Positions 31,680-40,073 are shown, numbered from the stretch's first letter. The stretch: 64,000 nucleotides of DNA from Kitasatospora azatica KCTC 9699 (GCF_000744785.1 NZ_JQMO01000003.1:2666001-2730000); one strand, 5' to 3'. Translations and numbers: made by a program. The notes: generated by a model not told the origin, from the sequence alone.

Positions 31680-32342
31680 ATGCCCACGCTGCTGCACATC
31701 GACTCGTCGGCCCTGACCGAGGGCTCGGTCTCCCGCGAGGTCACCGCCACCTTCGTCCGCGAGTGGCAGGCCGCCCACCCGGAGGGCACCGTCGTCCACC
31801 GCGACCTCGGCGCCGAGCCGGTGCCGCACCTGACCGCCGCCGGCATCACCAGCGCCTTCACCCCCGCCGAGCACCGCTCCGCCGAGCAGCAGGCCGCCTT
31901 CGCACTGCGCGAGGAGCTGATCGAGGAGCTGGAGCAGGCCGACGCCGTGCTGATCGGCGCCCCCATGTACAACTTCACGATCCCCTCCACGCTGAAGGCC
32001 TGGCTGGACCAGGTGATCCTGGTCGGCCGCACCGGCGGCGGCCAGGACACCACGGTGGCCGGCAAGCCGGTGACGGTGGTCGCCTCGCGCGGTGGCTCCT
32101 ACGTGCCGGGCAGCCCGCGCGCCGACTACGAGTTCGCCACCAGCTACCTGGAGAAGGTGCTGACCGGGATGATGAACGTGACGGTCGACCTGGTGGTGAG
32201 CGAGTTCACGCTGGCCCGGGTCAACCCGGCGCTCGCCGACTTCATCGACACCGCCGACGCCTCCAAGGCGCAGGCCCACCAGGAGGCCGCGGCCAAGGCC
32301 AAGGCGCTGGTCGCGCGGCTGACCGAGCCGGTCTCCGCCTGA
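31680..32342 (+). CDS. azoR: FMN-dependent NADH-azoreductase (AcpD type)
   Basis: 220 residues, flavodoxin-like fold. It starts with the FMN-phosphate loop (LLHIDSSALTEGSVSREV), has the APMYNFTIPSTLKAWLDQV signature and GGSYVPGSPRADYEFATSYL. Such enzymes reduce azo dyes and, in physiology, quinones by two electrons. Good ribosome site (GGAGG, 31671-31675). Divergent from the HxlR regulator, which is the likely repressor. Confidence 0.92.
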   Translation: MPTLLHIDSSALTEGSVSREVTATFVREWQAAHPEGTVVHRDLGAEPVPHLTAAGITSAFTPAEHRSAEQQAAFALREELIEELEQADAVLIGAPMYNFTIPSTLKAWLDQVILVGRTGGGQDTTVAGKPVTVVASRGGSYVPGSPRADYEFATSYLEKVLTGMMNVTVDLVVSEFTLARVNPALADFIDTADASKAQAHQEAAAKAKALVARLTEPVSA

Positions 32343-32494
32343 CGCTCCGTCCGCTGACGGTCCGTCGGACGGGGGTCGACGGACCGTCGCGGGGTGGCGA
32401 CGATGCTCACCCTCCCGGGCGCGCCTGCCGGGCGGGGCAGCGGATCGGCTTCCATGCTGGTCCCGACAGCCCCGCCGCCGACCAGGGAGAGCCA

Positions 32495-33352
32495 GTGACG
32501 TCGTCGCCCCAATCGAACGGCGCCACGGCGGCCCCGCCACCCGGCCCGCCGCTGGAGATCGCGGTCTTCACCGGCCCGGAATCCTCGTACTTCGCCACCT
32601 CCAGCCTGATCATCGGCACCCGGGACGCGATCCTGGTGGACGCCCAGCCCACCCGCAGCGCCGGGCGCGAGCTGGCCGAGTGGATCGCCGGCAAGGGCCG
32701 CAACCTGCTGGCCGTGGTGATCACCCACTCGCACCCCGGCCACTACTTCGGGGTCGAGGAGGTGCTGCGGCTCTTCCCGCAGGCCCATGTGCTGGCCGCC
32801 CCGCCGGTCGCGGAGGCGATCGCCGCCACCGCCGTGCAGAAGGCCGCGCAGTGGCGACTGGAGTACGGCGACGACATCCCCGAGCACCCGGTCGTGCCCC
32901 GTCCGCTGCGCCCGCAGCCGATGATGATCGACCGTCAGCTGATCCGGGTGCTCAACCTGGGCCAGGCCGACTGCCCCGACTGCACGGTGGTGCACGTGCC
33001 CGGCTCACGCACGGTGGTGGCCGGCGACTTCGTCTACAACGGCACCCACGTGTGGACCGCCGAGACCACACCGCAGGACCGGGCCGCCTGGCTGCGCAAC
33101 CTCGGGCGGATCGCCGACCTGGGCGTGGACCGGGTGATCGCCGGGCACCGGGCCCCGGACCAGAGCGACGACGCGGCCCACGTGCTCACCTTCACCGGCG
33201 AGTACCTGCGCGACTTCGACCGGCTGCTCGCCGAGCACGGCAACGACGCGGACGGGCTGATCCTGGCGATGGGCGAGCTGTACGGGGAACTGACGCTGCC
33301 GACCTTCCTGACCGCGGGGGCGGTGGCGAACACCGCCTCACCAGTGCAGTGA
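32495..33352 (+). CDS. MBL-fold metallo-hydrolase
   Basis: 285 residues from the GTG at 32495, with AGGGAG upstream. It has the metal motif VITHSHPGHYFGVEE (HxHxxH), VVAGDFVYNGTH and a later RVIAGHRAPDQ, all ligands of a binuclear-metal beta-lactamase fold. It resembles quorum-quenching and SoxH-like stand-alone hydrolases; substrate unknown. It stands alone between the azoreductase and the molybdopterin genes. Confidence 0.87.
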   Translation: MTSSPQSNGATAAPPPGPPLEIAVFTGPESSYFATSSLIIGTRDAILVDAQPTRSAGRELAEWIAGKGRNLLAVVITHSHPGHYFGVEEVLRLFPQAHVLAAPPVAEAIAATAVQKAAQWRLEYGDDIPEHPVVPRPLRPQPMMIDRQLIRVLNLGQADCPDCTVVHVPGSRTVVAGDFVYNGTHVWTAETTPQDRAAWLRNLGRIADLGVDRVIAGHRAPDQSDDAAHVLTFTGEYLRDFDRLLAEHGNDADGLILAMGELYGELTLPTFLTAGAVANTASPVQ

Positions 33353-33399
33353 CGTCGGACCGCGGTGAGCCCGGACCGGGTGCGGTCGATACTGGGCGC

Positions 33400-34029
33400 A
33401 TGACGCAGGAGTTCGACGCGATGGTGCTGGCCGGCGGCGCGGCCCGACGGCTCGGCGGGGTGGACAAGCCCCGGCTGACGGTGGGCGGCCGCACGCTGCT
33501 CGACCGGGTGCTGGTCGCCTGTACCGGGGCCCGGCGCACCGTGGTGGTCGGGCCGGGGGAGTCGGCGGGCGAGGTCCGCTGGACCCGGGAGCAGCCGCCC
33601 GGCGGCGGTCCGGTGGCGGCGGTCGCGGCCGGGTTGGCGGCGGGCGCCGGTACCGCGCCGGTGCTGCTGCTGCTCGCCGCCGACCTGCCGTTCCTGGACG
33701 CCGCGACGGTCCGGCGCCTGGTCGCCGCGGTGACCGGGCCGGTGCAGGCGGCGGTGCTGGTGGACGGGCAGGGGCGCGAGCAGCCGCTGGTCGGGGCCTA
33801 CCGCTCGGACGCGCTGCGGGCGGCGCTGGCCGGGCTCGGCGAACCGGCCGGGCAGCCGCTGCGCCGGTTGGTCGGCGGGCTGCGCACCGTGCGGCTGGCC
33901 GATCCCGACCGGGTCGGCGAGGACTGCGACACCTGGGAGGCGGTGGCGGCCGCCCGGCACCGGGCCGAGATCTCACCGGGCGTCCAGGGCGCCGGTGAGC
34001 GAAACGAAGCAACCGGCACACCTCCCTGA
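33400..34029 (+). CDS. mobA: Molybdenum cofactor guanylyltransferase (MobA-like)
   Basis: 209 residues. The nucleotidyltransferase signature MVLAGGAARRLGGVDKPRL begins at residue 9. LLLAADLPFLDAATVRRL holds the metal-binding Asp, and EQPLVGAYRSDALRAALAGL is the product end. It transfers GMP to molybdopterin to make the MGD cofactor. -10-like GATACT lies 6 nt upstream of the ATG, and no ribosome site is seen. The next two genes (DUF6457, moeA) belong to the same pathway. Confidence 0.9.
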   Translation: MTQEFDAMVLAGGAARRLGGVDKPRLTVGGRTLLDRVLVACTGARRTVVVGPGESAGEVRWTREQPPGGGPVAAVAAGLAAGAGTAPVLLLLAADLPFLDAATVRRLVAAVTGPVQAAVLVDGQGREQPLVGAYRSDALRAALAGLGEPAGQPLRRLVGGLRTVRLADPDRVGEDCDTWEAVAAARHRAEISPGVQGAGERNEATGTPP

Positions 34030-34067
34030 CGCCCGGTCGTGCTCCGGATCAGGCAGCATGGACCCTC

Positions 34068-34322
34068 ATGGGACGCACGCTGGACGACTGGATGACCGAG
34101 GCCGCCGCCGAGCTGGGGATCGATCTGCCGGTCGACACCAAGGAACTGCTCGACCTGGCCCGGGTGGTCGCGCACTCGGTGGCCCGGCCGGCCGCCCCGC
34201 TGACCGCCTTCCTGGTGGGCTACGCCACGGCCGCCGGCGGTGGCGGCGCGGCGACGGTGACCGAGGCCGCCGAGCGGATCACCGCGCTGGCGCAGCGGTG
34301 GGCCGCGGAGAGCGACGAATGA
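34068..34322 (+). CDS. DUF6457 small protein of the molybdopterin cluster
   Basis: 84 residues: TLDDWMTEAAAELGIDLPVD, then ARVVAHSVARPAAPLTAFLV and a helical C-terminus. Family members are found almost only between mobA and moeA in actinobacteria, which suggests a helper role in molybdenum-cofactor synthesis. No catalytic residue stands out. Its stop codon overlaps the moeA start (ATGA), so the two are translated together. Confidence 0.88.
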   Translation: MGRTLDDWMTEAAAELGIDLPVDTKELLDLARVVAHSVARPAAPLTAFLVGYATAAGGGGAATVTEAAERITALAQRWAAESDE

Positions 34323-35572
34323 ACGCGGCCGCGCCCGCCATCGGCACCCCCACCGCGTCCGCCGCCCCGGCCGGCGCCGCCACCCCCTGGCCCCGCGCGC
34401 GCGAACTCGCCCGCCGGGCCGGCAGTCGACGGCCCGGCCCCGCCGTCGACAGCGAGCTGCCCGAGGCCCTCGGCCGCTCGCTGGCCGATCCGCTCACCGC
34501 GCTCACCGACCTGCCGGCCTTCGACACCTCCGCGATGGACGGCTGGGCGGTGGCCGGCCCCGGCCCGTGGCGACTGGCCGGGCGGCTGCTGGCCGGCCGC
34601 ACCCCGCCGCCGCTGGCCGACGGCTGGGCCACCGAGATCGCCACCGGCGCCCAACTGCCCCCCGGCGCCACCGCCGTGCTGCGCCGTGAGCACGGGCGGG
34701 TCAGCCACCCCACCCCGGCCACCAGCACCCTGCACCCGCTGCCCGAGGCGCAGCTCGCCCCCGGCCAGGACGTCCGTCCGCGCGGGCAGGAGTGCGGGCG
34801 CGGCGAGGAACTGCTCCCCGCCGGCACCCCGGTCACCGCCGCCGTCCTCGGCCTGGCCGCCGCCTGCGGCTACGACCGGCTGTCGGTCCGCCGCCCGCCC
34901 ACCGTCGAGCTGCTGGTGCTCGGCGACGAGCTGTTGGAGGCCGGTCTGCCCGGCCCGGGGCTGGTCCGTGACGCGCTCGGGCCGCTGCTCCAGCCCTGGC
35001 TGCTCGCCAACGGCGCCGAACTGCTCGCCCGGCGGGCGGTCCGCGACGACTTCGCCCTGCTGCGCGACGCCATTCGCCACTCGCCCGCCGAGGTGGTGGT
35101 CACCACCGGCGCGACCGCCGCCGGGCCGGTCGACTTCCTGCACGCGGCACTGGCCGAGACCGGCGCCCGACTGCTGGTGGACGGCGTCGCGGTGCGGCCC
35201 GGCCACCCGATGCTGCTGGCCGAGCTGCCCTGCGCGCAGCCCGGCGGCGCGCCGCGCCATCTGGTCGGCCTGCCCGGCAACCCGCTGGCCGCGGTGGCCG
35301 GCGCCGTCACCCTGGCGCTGCCGCTGCTGCACGCGCTGAGTGGCCGCCGGCTGGGCGGCGGACGGTTCGTCAGGACCGCCGAGGCGCTGCCGGGGCACCC
35401 CACCGACACCCGGCTGCTGCCGGTCCGACTGACCGCCGACGGCCCGCTGCCACTCGCCTTCGACGGACCCGCGATGCTGCGCGGCCTGGCCCTGGCGGAC
35501 GCGCTCGCGGTCGTCCCGCCCGGCGGGTGCGCGGCCGGCGAGCGGGTCGAACTGCTCGACACGCCCGCCTGA
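34319..35572 (+). CDS. moeA: Molybdopterin molybdotransferase MoeA
   Basis: 417 residues. It inserts molybdate into adenylylated molybdopterin. Motifs: FDTSAMDGWAVAG at about 63-75, the domain with IATGAQLPPGATAVLRREHG, LVLGDELLEAG, VVTTGATAAGPVDF (usually TGG-S--G--D) and HLVGLPGNPLAAVAGAV. C-terminal domain present. Translationally coupled to the DUF6457 gene. TGATAAG instead of the common TGGTS is a small departure and may not affect activity. An early 30-residue Ala/Pro stretch precedes the conserved part. Confidence 0.92.
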   Translation: MNAAAPAIGTPTASAAPAGAATPWPRARELARRAGSRRPGPAVDSELPEALGRSLADPLTALTDLPAFDTSAMDGWAVAGPGPWRLAGRLLAGRTPPPLADGWATEIATGAQLPPGATAVLRREHGRVSHPTPATSTLHPLPEAQLAPGQDVRPRGQECGRGEELLPAGTPVTAAVLGLAAACGYDRLSVRRPPTVELLVLGDELLEAGLPGPGLVRDALGPLLQPWLLANGAELLARRAVRDDFALLRDAIRHSPAEVVVTTGATAAGPVDFLHAALAETGARLLVDGVAVRPGHPMLLAELPCAQPGGAPRHLVGLPGNPLAAVAGAVTLALPLLHALSGRRLGGGRFVRTAEALPGHPTDTRLLPVRLTADGPLPLAFDGPAMLRGLALADALAVVPPGGCAAGERVELLDTPA

Positions 35573-35647
35573 GCATCCCCGGCGCGACCGGGTGATCACC
35601 GTCCGGCGGTCGGCGGCTGCCTCCTGAGTCCTGTCCGGGCAGGGGCC

Positions 35648-36493
35648 TCAGCCGGCCCGGTCGGCCGCCAGCACGGTGTGCCGCAGCAGCAGCGCGGTGG
35701 TCACCGGGCCGACCCCGCCGGGCACCGGGGTCAGCGCCCCGGCCAGCTCGGCCACCTCGGGTGCCACGTCGCCGGTCAGCCCGCCGTCCGCGGTGGGGTT
35801 GGTGCCCACGTCGATCACCACCGCGCCGGGGCGGACGTGCTCGGCCGTGATCAGGTGGGTCCGGCCGACGGCCGCCACCAGCACCTCGGCGGTGCGGGTC
35901 ACGGCGGCCAGGTCGGCGGTGCGCGAGTGACAGACCGTCACCGTGGCGTCCCGGTCCAGCAGTAGGTGCGCGGCCGGCTTGCCGACCACCGTGGAGCGGC
36001 CCACCACCACGGCCTGACGGCCGCTCAGCGGCACCTTGTAATGGTCCAGCAGCGCCACCACCGCCTCGGCGGTGGCCGGCGCGAAGGCCGGCAGACCGCT
36101 GGCGAGCCGGCCCAGCGAGAGCGGGTTTGCGCCGTCCACGTCCTTCTCGAAGGCGATCGCCGAGGCCAGCTCCTCCAGCGTGGTGCCGGGCGGCAGCGGG
36201 GTCTGCAGCATCAGGCCGTGCACCGCCTTGTCCGCGCTGAGCTGCTCCAGCCGCTCCCGGACGGCGCCGGGCTCGGCCTGCGGACCGAGGTCGTGGATCT
36301 CGCAGACCAGGCCGGTCTTCTCGGCCGCCCTGGCGATCGAGCGGACGTACCAGGCGCTGGACTCGTCGGCGGTGGCGGTCACCACGGCCAGCTGCGGCGG
36401 GTGGCCGGCGGCGGTCAGCTCGGCGGCCCGGGTGGCTGCCTCGGCGCGGATCGCGGCGGCCAGCTCCTTGCCGGTCAGTACGGTCGCGGTCAC
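35648..36493 (-). CDS. folD: FolD-like methylenetetrahydrofolate dehydrogenase lacking the cyclohydrolase lysine
   Basis: 281 residues. NADP domain and motifs are kept: HGLMLQTPLPPG (Gln), FEKDVDGANPLSLGRLASG, VVVGRSTVVGKPAAHLLL, and LTPVPGGVGPVTTALLLR. In FolD, a Tyr is followed four residues later by a Lys needed for the cyclohydrolase step; here the line reads SSAWYVRSIARAAEK, so Tyr49 is present but the Lys position (53) is Ile. Dehydrogenase activity should remain and cyclohydrolase be lost. GTG start overlaps the stop of the upstream FchA-type cyclohydrolase gene. The usual bifunctional FolD may be encoded elsewhere. Confidence 0.88.
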   Translation of the reverse strand: MTATVLTGKELAAAIRAEAATRAAELTAAGHPPQLAVVTATADESSAWYVRSIARAAEKTGLVCEIHDLGPQAEPGAVRERLEQLSADKAVHGLMLQTPLPPGTTLEELASAIAFEKDVDGANPLSLGRLASGLPAFAPATAEAVVALLDHYKVPLSGRQAVVVGRSTVVGKPAAHLLLDRDATVTVCHSRTADLAAVTRTAEVLVAAVGRTHLITAEHVRPGAVVIDVGTNPTADGGLTGDVAPEVAELAGALTPVPGGVGPVTTALLLRHTVLAADRAG

Positions 36494-37110
36494 TTGGCGA
36501 TCTCCGCTCGGACGGCCGCGGTGACCAGCTCGGCGCGGGCGGCGATCTCGTCCACCCGGGCGGTCCCGGCCAGCAGCGCGCCCCGGGTGCGCTCGTCCTT
36601 GATCCCGGACAGGTTGACCTCCACATTGACCCGCGCGGTGGTCGCCGCGGCCCGGGCCGCCTCGGCGGCGGCCGCCACATCGGTGATCACGTTCGGGTTG
36701 CCGATCGGCAGCAGCGTCTCGGCCAGCTCGACGGCGTCCAGGGCGGCGGTGATCACCTCGGCCGGCGGCCGGGCGGCCCCGGCCAGTGCCTGCGCGATCG
36801 CCGCCGAACGGGCGGCCCTGGCCGGCTCGTCCTCCTTGGGCAGCCGGTAGGCCTCGGTGACGGCGGTGAACGCGGCCGCGTCCTGTTCGGCCAGGGTCAG
36901 CGCGCGTCCGCGCAGCAGGTCGCTCTCCCGGATGATCCGGTCCACCACCGCCTGGTGCGCCGCGTACTTCTCCCCGGTGCTGTACCGGGCCACCATCCCC
37001 AGCAGGGCCGCCGCCTGGGCGGCGTGCAGCGCGGCCGACGCGCCGCCGCCGGGGGCTGGTACCCGGTCGGCCAGGCGGTCCAGGAACTCACTGATCGTCT
37101 CGTCGCGCAC
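36490..37110 (-). CDS. FchA-type cyclodeaminase/cyclohydrolase
   Basis: 206 residues from the GTG at 37110, with GGAAGAG upstream; an ATG at 37146 would add 12 residues but has its GGGAGG directly against it. All-helical FTCD-C fold: FLDRLADRVPAPGGGASAAL, HAAQAAALLGMVARYSTGEK, EQDAAAFTAVTEAYRLPKED and LLPIGNPNVITDVAAAAEAA. The family contains methenyl-THF cyclohydrolase (FchA) and formimino-THF cyclodeaminase. No glutamate formiminotransferase gene is next to it, but a FolD without its cyclohydrolase lysine is coupled to it, so cyclohydrolase is the better reading. Confidence 0.87.
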   Translation of the reverse strand: MRDETISEFLDRLADRVPAPGGGASAALHAAQAAALLGMVARYSTGEKYAAHQAVVDRIIRESDLLRGRALTLAEQDAAAFTAVTEAYRLPKEDEPARAARSAAIAQALAGAARPPAEVITAALDAVELAETLLPIGNPNVITDVAAAAEAARAAATTARVNVEVNLSGIKDERTRGALLAGTARVDEIAARAELVTAAVRAEIAK

Positions 37111-37154
37111 GGGCGGCTCTTCCGGTCGGAGGATCGGTAGCCGCATCCTCCCAT

Positions 37155-37173
37155 ATCTGACGTGCCGTCAGAT
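37155..37173. promoter_or_regulatory. Inverted repeat in a divergent promoter region
   Basis: ATCTGACG-TGC-CGTCAGAT, 8-bp perfect arms with a 3-bp centre, between the folate gene pair (minus) and the quinone oxidoreductase (plus). Good candidate for a shared operator. Confidence 0.55.
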
Positions 37174-37208
37174 CCGTGGGGTTGGCCGGTCCGCGCCGTT
37201 CGCGGCGG

Positions 37209-37214
37209 TAGCGT
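37209..37214 (+). promoter_or_regulatory. -10 element of the quinone oxidoreductase gene (leaderless-type)
   Basis: TAGCGT ends 6 nt before the ATG at 37221; no ribosome site. Confidence 0.6.
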
Positions 37215-37220
37215 CGGGCC

Positions 37221-38198
37221 ATGTACGCAATCACGATTCCCGAGCCCGGCGGACCCGACGCACTGGTGTGGACCAAGGTCCCCGACCCGGTGCCCGGCGA
37301 GGGCGAGGTGCTGGTCGAGGTGGCCGCCACCGCCGTCAACCGGGCCGACCTGTTGCAGCGTCAGGGCTTCTACAACCCGCCGCCGGGAGCCTCGCCCTAC
37401 CCGGGCCTGGAGTGCTCGGGGCGGATCGCCGCGCTCGGCCCCGGCGTCGCCGGCTGGGCGGTCGGCGACGAGGTCTGCGCGCTGCTGGCCGGCGGCGGCT
37501 ACGCGGAGAAGGTGGCCGTCCCGGTCGGCCAACTGCTGCCGATCCCGCGCGGCCTGGGACTGGTCGCCGCCGCCGCGCTGCCGGAAGTCACCGCCACCGT
37601 CTGGTCCAACCTCTTCATGGTCGCCCACCTGCACCCCGGCGAGACCGTGCTGCTGCACGGCGGCGCGAGCGGGATCGGCACCATGGCGACCCAGCTGGCC
37701 AAGGCGGTCGGCGCCAAGGTGCTGGTCACCGCGGGGGGCGCGAAGAAGCTGGCGCGGTGCGCGGAGCTGGGCGCGGACGTCGGGATCAACTACCGCGAGC
37801 AGGACTTCGTGGAGGTGGCCCACGAGGTCACGGACGGCCACGGGGTGGACGTGATCCTGGACATCATGGGCGCCAAGTACCTGCAGCGGAACGTGGACGC
37901 GCTGGCGACGGCCGGACGGCTGGTGATCATCGGTCTGCAGGGCGGGGTGAAGGGCGAGCTGGACCTGGCCACCCTGCTGCGCAAGCGGGCCGCGGTGGTG
38001 GCGACCTCGCTGCGGCCGCGCCCGTTGGCGGAGAAGGCGGCGATCGTGGCGGCGGTGCGCGAGCACGTCTGGCCGCTGATCGAGTCGGGAGTGGTGAAGC
38101 CGGTGATCGACCGGGTGCTGCCGCTCACCGAGGTGGCGGAGGCGCACCGGGCGCTGGAGGCGGGGGAGCAGGTCGGGAAGGTGGTGCTGCAGGCCTGA
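37221..38198 (+). CDS. NAD(P)H-quinone oxidoreductase (zinc-free MDR family, PIG3-like)
   Basis: 325 residues. Starts MYAITIPEPGGPDALVWTKV, has the substrate-side VNRADLLQRQGFYNPPPGAS, GLECSGRIAALGPGV and the nucleotide fold LLHGGASGIGTMATQLAKAV. This is the PIG3/QOR2 subgroup of medium-chain reductases, which lacks zinc ligands and reduces quinones with NADPH. It lies divergent from the folate genes with a shared inverted repeat in between, and its mRNA is probably leaderless. Confidence 0.92.
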   Translation: MYAITIPEPGGPDALVWTKVPDPVPGEGEVLVEVAATAVNRADLLQRQGFYNPPPGASPYPGLECSGRIAALGPGVAGWAVGDEVCALLAGGGYAEKVAVPVGQLLPIPRGLGLVAAAALPEVTATVWSNLFMVAHLHPGETVLLHGGASGIGTMATQLAKAVGAKVLVTAGGAKKLARCAELGADVGINYREQDFVEVAHEVTDGHGVDVILDIMGAKYLQRNVDALATAGRLVIIGLQGGVKGELDLATLLRKRAAVVATSLRPRPLAEKAAIVAAVREHVWPLIESGVVKPVIDRVLPLTEVAEAHRALEAGEQVGKVVLQA

Positions 38199-38416
38199 GC
38201 GAAGGCGCGGACCCGGGGCCGATGGCGCCGCACGGCGACCGACCCGGCCCGTCCGGGTCGGCCTGCCGGGCGGCGCCGGTCGCCTCCGGCAGCCGGTCTG
38301 ACCAGCTGCTGAGGCATCCGACATGCCCGTTTTGATGGCATATGTGACGCTGGTGCGGAGCTGTCCCGCCCGCCGGTGCCCGCAAGGGCGCTCGGCCGTC
38401 GGAAGGACCGTCGTCA

Positions 38417-39388
38417 GTGGCCATGCCTTCGCTGCCCTCGCTCTCGTCGCTCTCGTCGTCCCAGCGCTCCGCGTCGTCCCAGCGCTCCAGGTCCGCCCAG
38501 CGCTCCAGGTCCTCCCGCCGCGTGCTGCGGGCCGCCGTCGCCCGCCGGCTCGCCGCCGGTGCGGGGCTGACCGCTCCGTTGCTGCTCTCCCTGGTGCTTC
38601 CGGCGACCGCGCAGGCCGCCGCCGCAGCCGCCTGGGCGGCCGGGCCGCGGCCGCCGCTCGCGGGGACGGTCGGCTCCGCCACCGAGCGGCCCGAACTGCG
38701 CCCGATGCCGCTGCCCGCCGCGAGCGCGGGCAGCGCCTCGCCGACCGTGGTCACCCCGGGTGCCGGCGTCAGCCCGACCCGGGTGGGCGGCAGTCCGACG
38801 CCGAGCCCCGGCTCCGGCGGCGCGATACCCACCCCGGCGCCCAGCGCGGGCGCGACCGGTTCGCCGACCGGCCCGGCCAGACCCACGGGCACGCCGACGC
38901 CGACGCCGACGCCCACCCGCACCCCGCCCGGCTCGCCCACCCCTGCGACCTCCACGCCGAGCCCGCACACCGCCCCCGCTGTCGCGCCGCCCACCCGGCC
39001 GAGCGGCCCGCCGAGCGCCTCGGAGCCCGTGCCCCGCGTCCCCGCAGCCGCCCGCGCCGTCCCCGCCGCGCCCCCCGTGACCGAGCCGGAGGCGGAGGAC
39101 GGCGATCTCGCCCCGGACCAGAGCGCCGACTCGGTGGACAGCGCCGCCGTCCCCACCAGTGCGCCGACCGCCGACCCCGGTCTCGCCGACCCTGCGAGCA
39201 CCGCCGCCACCCCCGGCGACGACAGTGCGAACGCCCCCGCCGTGGTCGCCGCCCCCGCCGTCCAGCAGGCTGCCGCCGCCCCCGTGCGCTGGGGCGACCC
39301 GTCCACCCTGGTGCTGCCGTTGGGCACCGGCCTGCTGCTGATCGGGCTCGGTCTGGCCCTGGTCGGCCTGCGGCTGCGGCGCGGTTGA
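38417..39388 (+). CDS. Secreted proline-rich, C-terminally anchored surface protein
   Basis: 323 residues from the GTG at 38417 (GGAAGGA nine bases upstream). The N-terminus is a long Ser/Arg stretch built of Ser-Ser-Gln-Arg-Ser and Ala-Gln-Arg-Ser-like repeats, unusually basic. A hydrophobic signal segment (AGLTAPLLLSLVLPATAQAA) follows. Residues 85-290 are Pro/Thr/Ser/Ala-rich with many Pro-Thr pairs, so they are probably extended and glycosylated. The C-terminus is one membrane span (LGTGLLLIGLGLALVGLRL) plus RRG. No sortase motif. Function unknown; a wall-spanning stalk is a reasonable guess. Confidence 0.72.
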   Translation: MAMPSLPSLSSLSSSQRSASSQRSRSAQRSRSSRRVLRAAVARRLAAGAGLTAPLLLSLVLPATAQAAAAAAWAAGPRPPLAGTVGSATERPELRPMPLPAASAGSASPTVVTPGAGVSPTRVGGSPTPSPGSGGAIPTPAPSAGATGSPTGPARPTGTPTPTPTPTRTPPGSPTPATSTPSPHTAPAVAPPTRPSGPPSASEPVPRVPAAARAVPAAPPVTEPEAEDGDLAPDQSADSVDSAAVPTSAPTADPGLADPASTAATPGDDSANAPAVVAAPAVQQAAAAPVRWGDPSTLVLPLGTGLLLIGLGLALVGLRLRRG

Positions 39389-39446
39389 CCGCTGCGGTGC
39401 GGTCGGTCGGTTGACCCTCCCAAGGGCCGAAGCATATGAAGGAGTT

Positions 39447-40073
39447 ATGACGAAGCCGCTGAACGAACGGCCCGAGCACGAGCCGTACCAGGGATCCGCG
39501 CGATCGGACGGTCCGGGGGAGAGTCCGCAGGTGCTGATCGTCGGCCCGGACGGCATGGCCGTGGGCACGGCCCCGGGCGCCGGCGGGCGGGCTTTCGCCC
39601 GCACGGGTGAGGAGGGGGAGCACCACCGCGAACTGCCGGTGACCGAGATGGTCGAGCAGCCGGCCAAGGTGATGCGGATCGGCAGCATGATCAAGCAGCT
39701 GCTGGAGGAGGTCCGGGCGGCTCCGCTCGACGAGGCCAGCCGGGCCCGACTGAAGGACATCCACGCCAGCTCGATCAAGGAGTTGGAGCTGGGCCTCGCC
39801 CCGGAGTTGGTGGAGGAGCTGGAGCGGCTCTCGCTCCCGTTCACCGAGGACACCATCCCCACCGAAGCCGAGCTGCGGATCGCCCAGGCCCAGTTGGTCG
39901 GCTGGCTGGAGGGGCTCTTCCACGGCATCCAGACCGCGCTGTTCGCCCAGCAGATGGCAGCGCGCGCCCAGCTTGAGCAGATGCGCCGGGCACTGCCGCC
40001 GGGCAGCCTGCCCGACCAGGACTTCGACGAGCCGGGCGAGGGCCGCGGCCTCCGTTCGGGTCCGTACCTGTAG
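39447..40073 (+). CDS. bpa: Bacterial proteasome activator Bpa
   Basis: 208 residues. The core is three long helices (EQPAKVMRIGSMIKQLLEEV, LKDIHASSIKELELGLAPEL, LRIAQAQLVGWLEGLFHGIQ, FAQQMAARAQLEQMRRA) that form a ring in Mycobacterium tuberculosis Bpa (Rv3780). The C-terminus is GPYL, close to the GQYL that docks into the 20S proteasome alpha ring. It opens the proteasome without ATP for degradation of unfolded proteins. Start ATG at 39447 with GGAG only 2 bases upstream; an overlapping 4-codon ORF (39436-39450) covers this ribosome site. The two Ser/Thr kinase genes follow. Confidence 0.93.
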   Translation: MTKPLNERPEHEPYQGSARSDGPGESPQVLIVGPDGMAVGTAPGAGGRAFARTGEEGEHHRELPVTEMVEQPAKVMRIGSMIKQLLEEVRAAPLDEASRARLKDIHASSIKELELGLAPELVEELERLSLPFTEDTIPTEAELRIAQAQLVGWLEGLFHGIQTALFAQQMAARAQLEQMRRALPPGSLPDQDFDEPGEGRGLRSGPYL

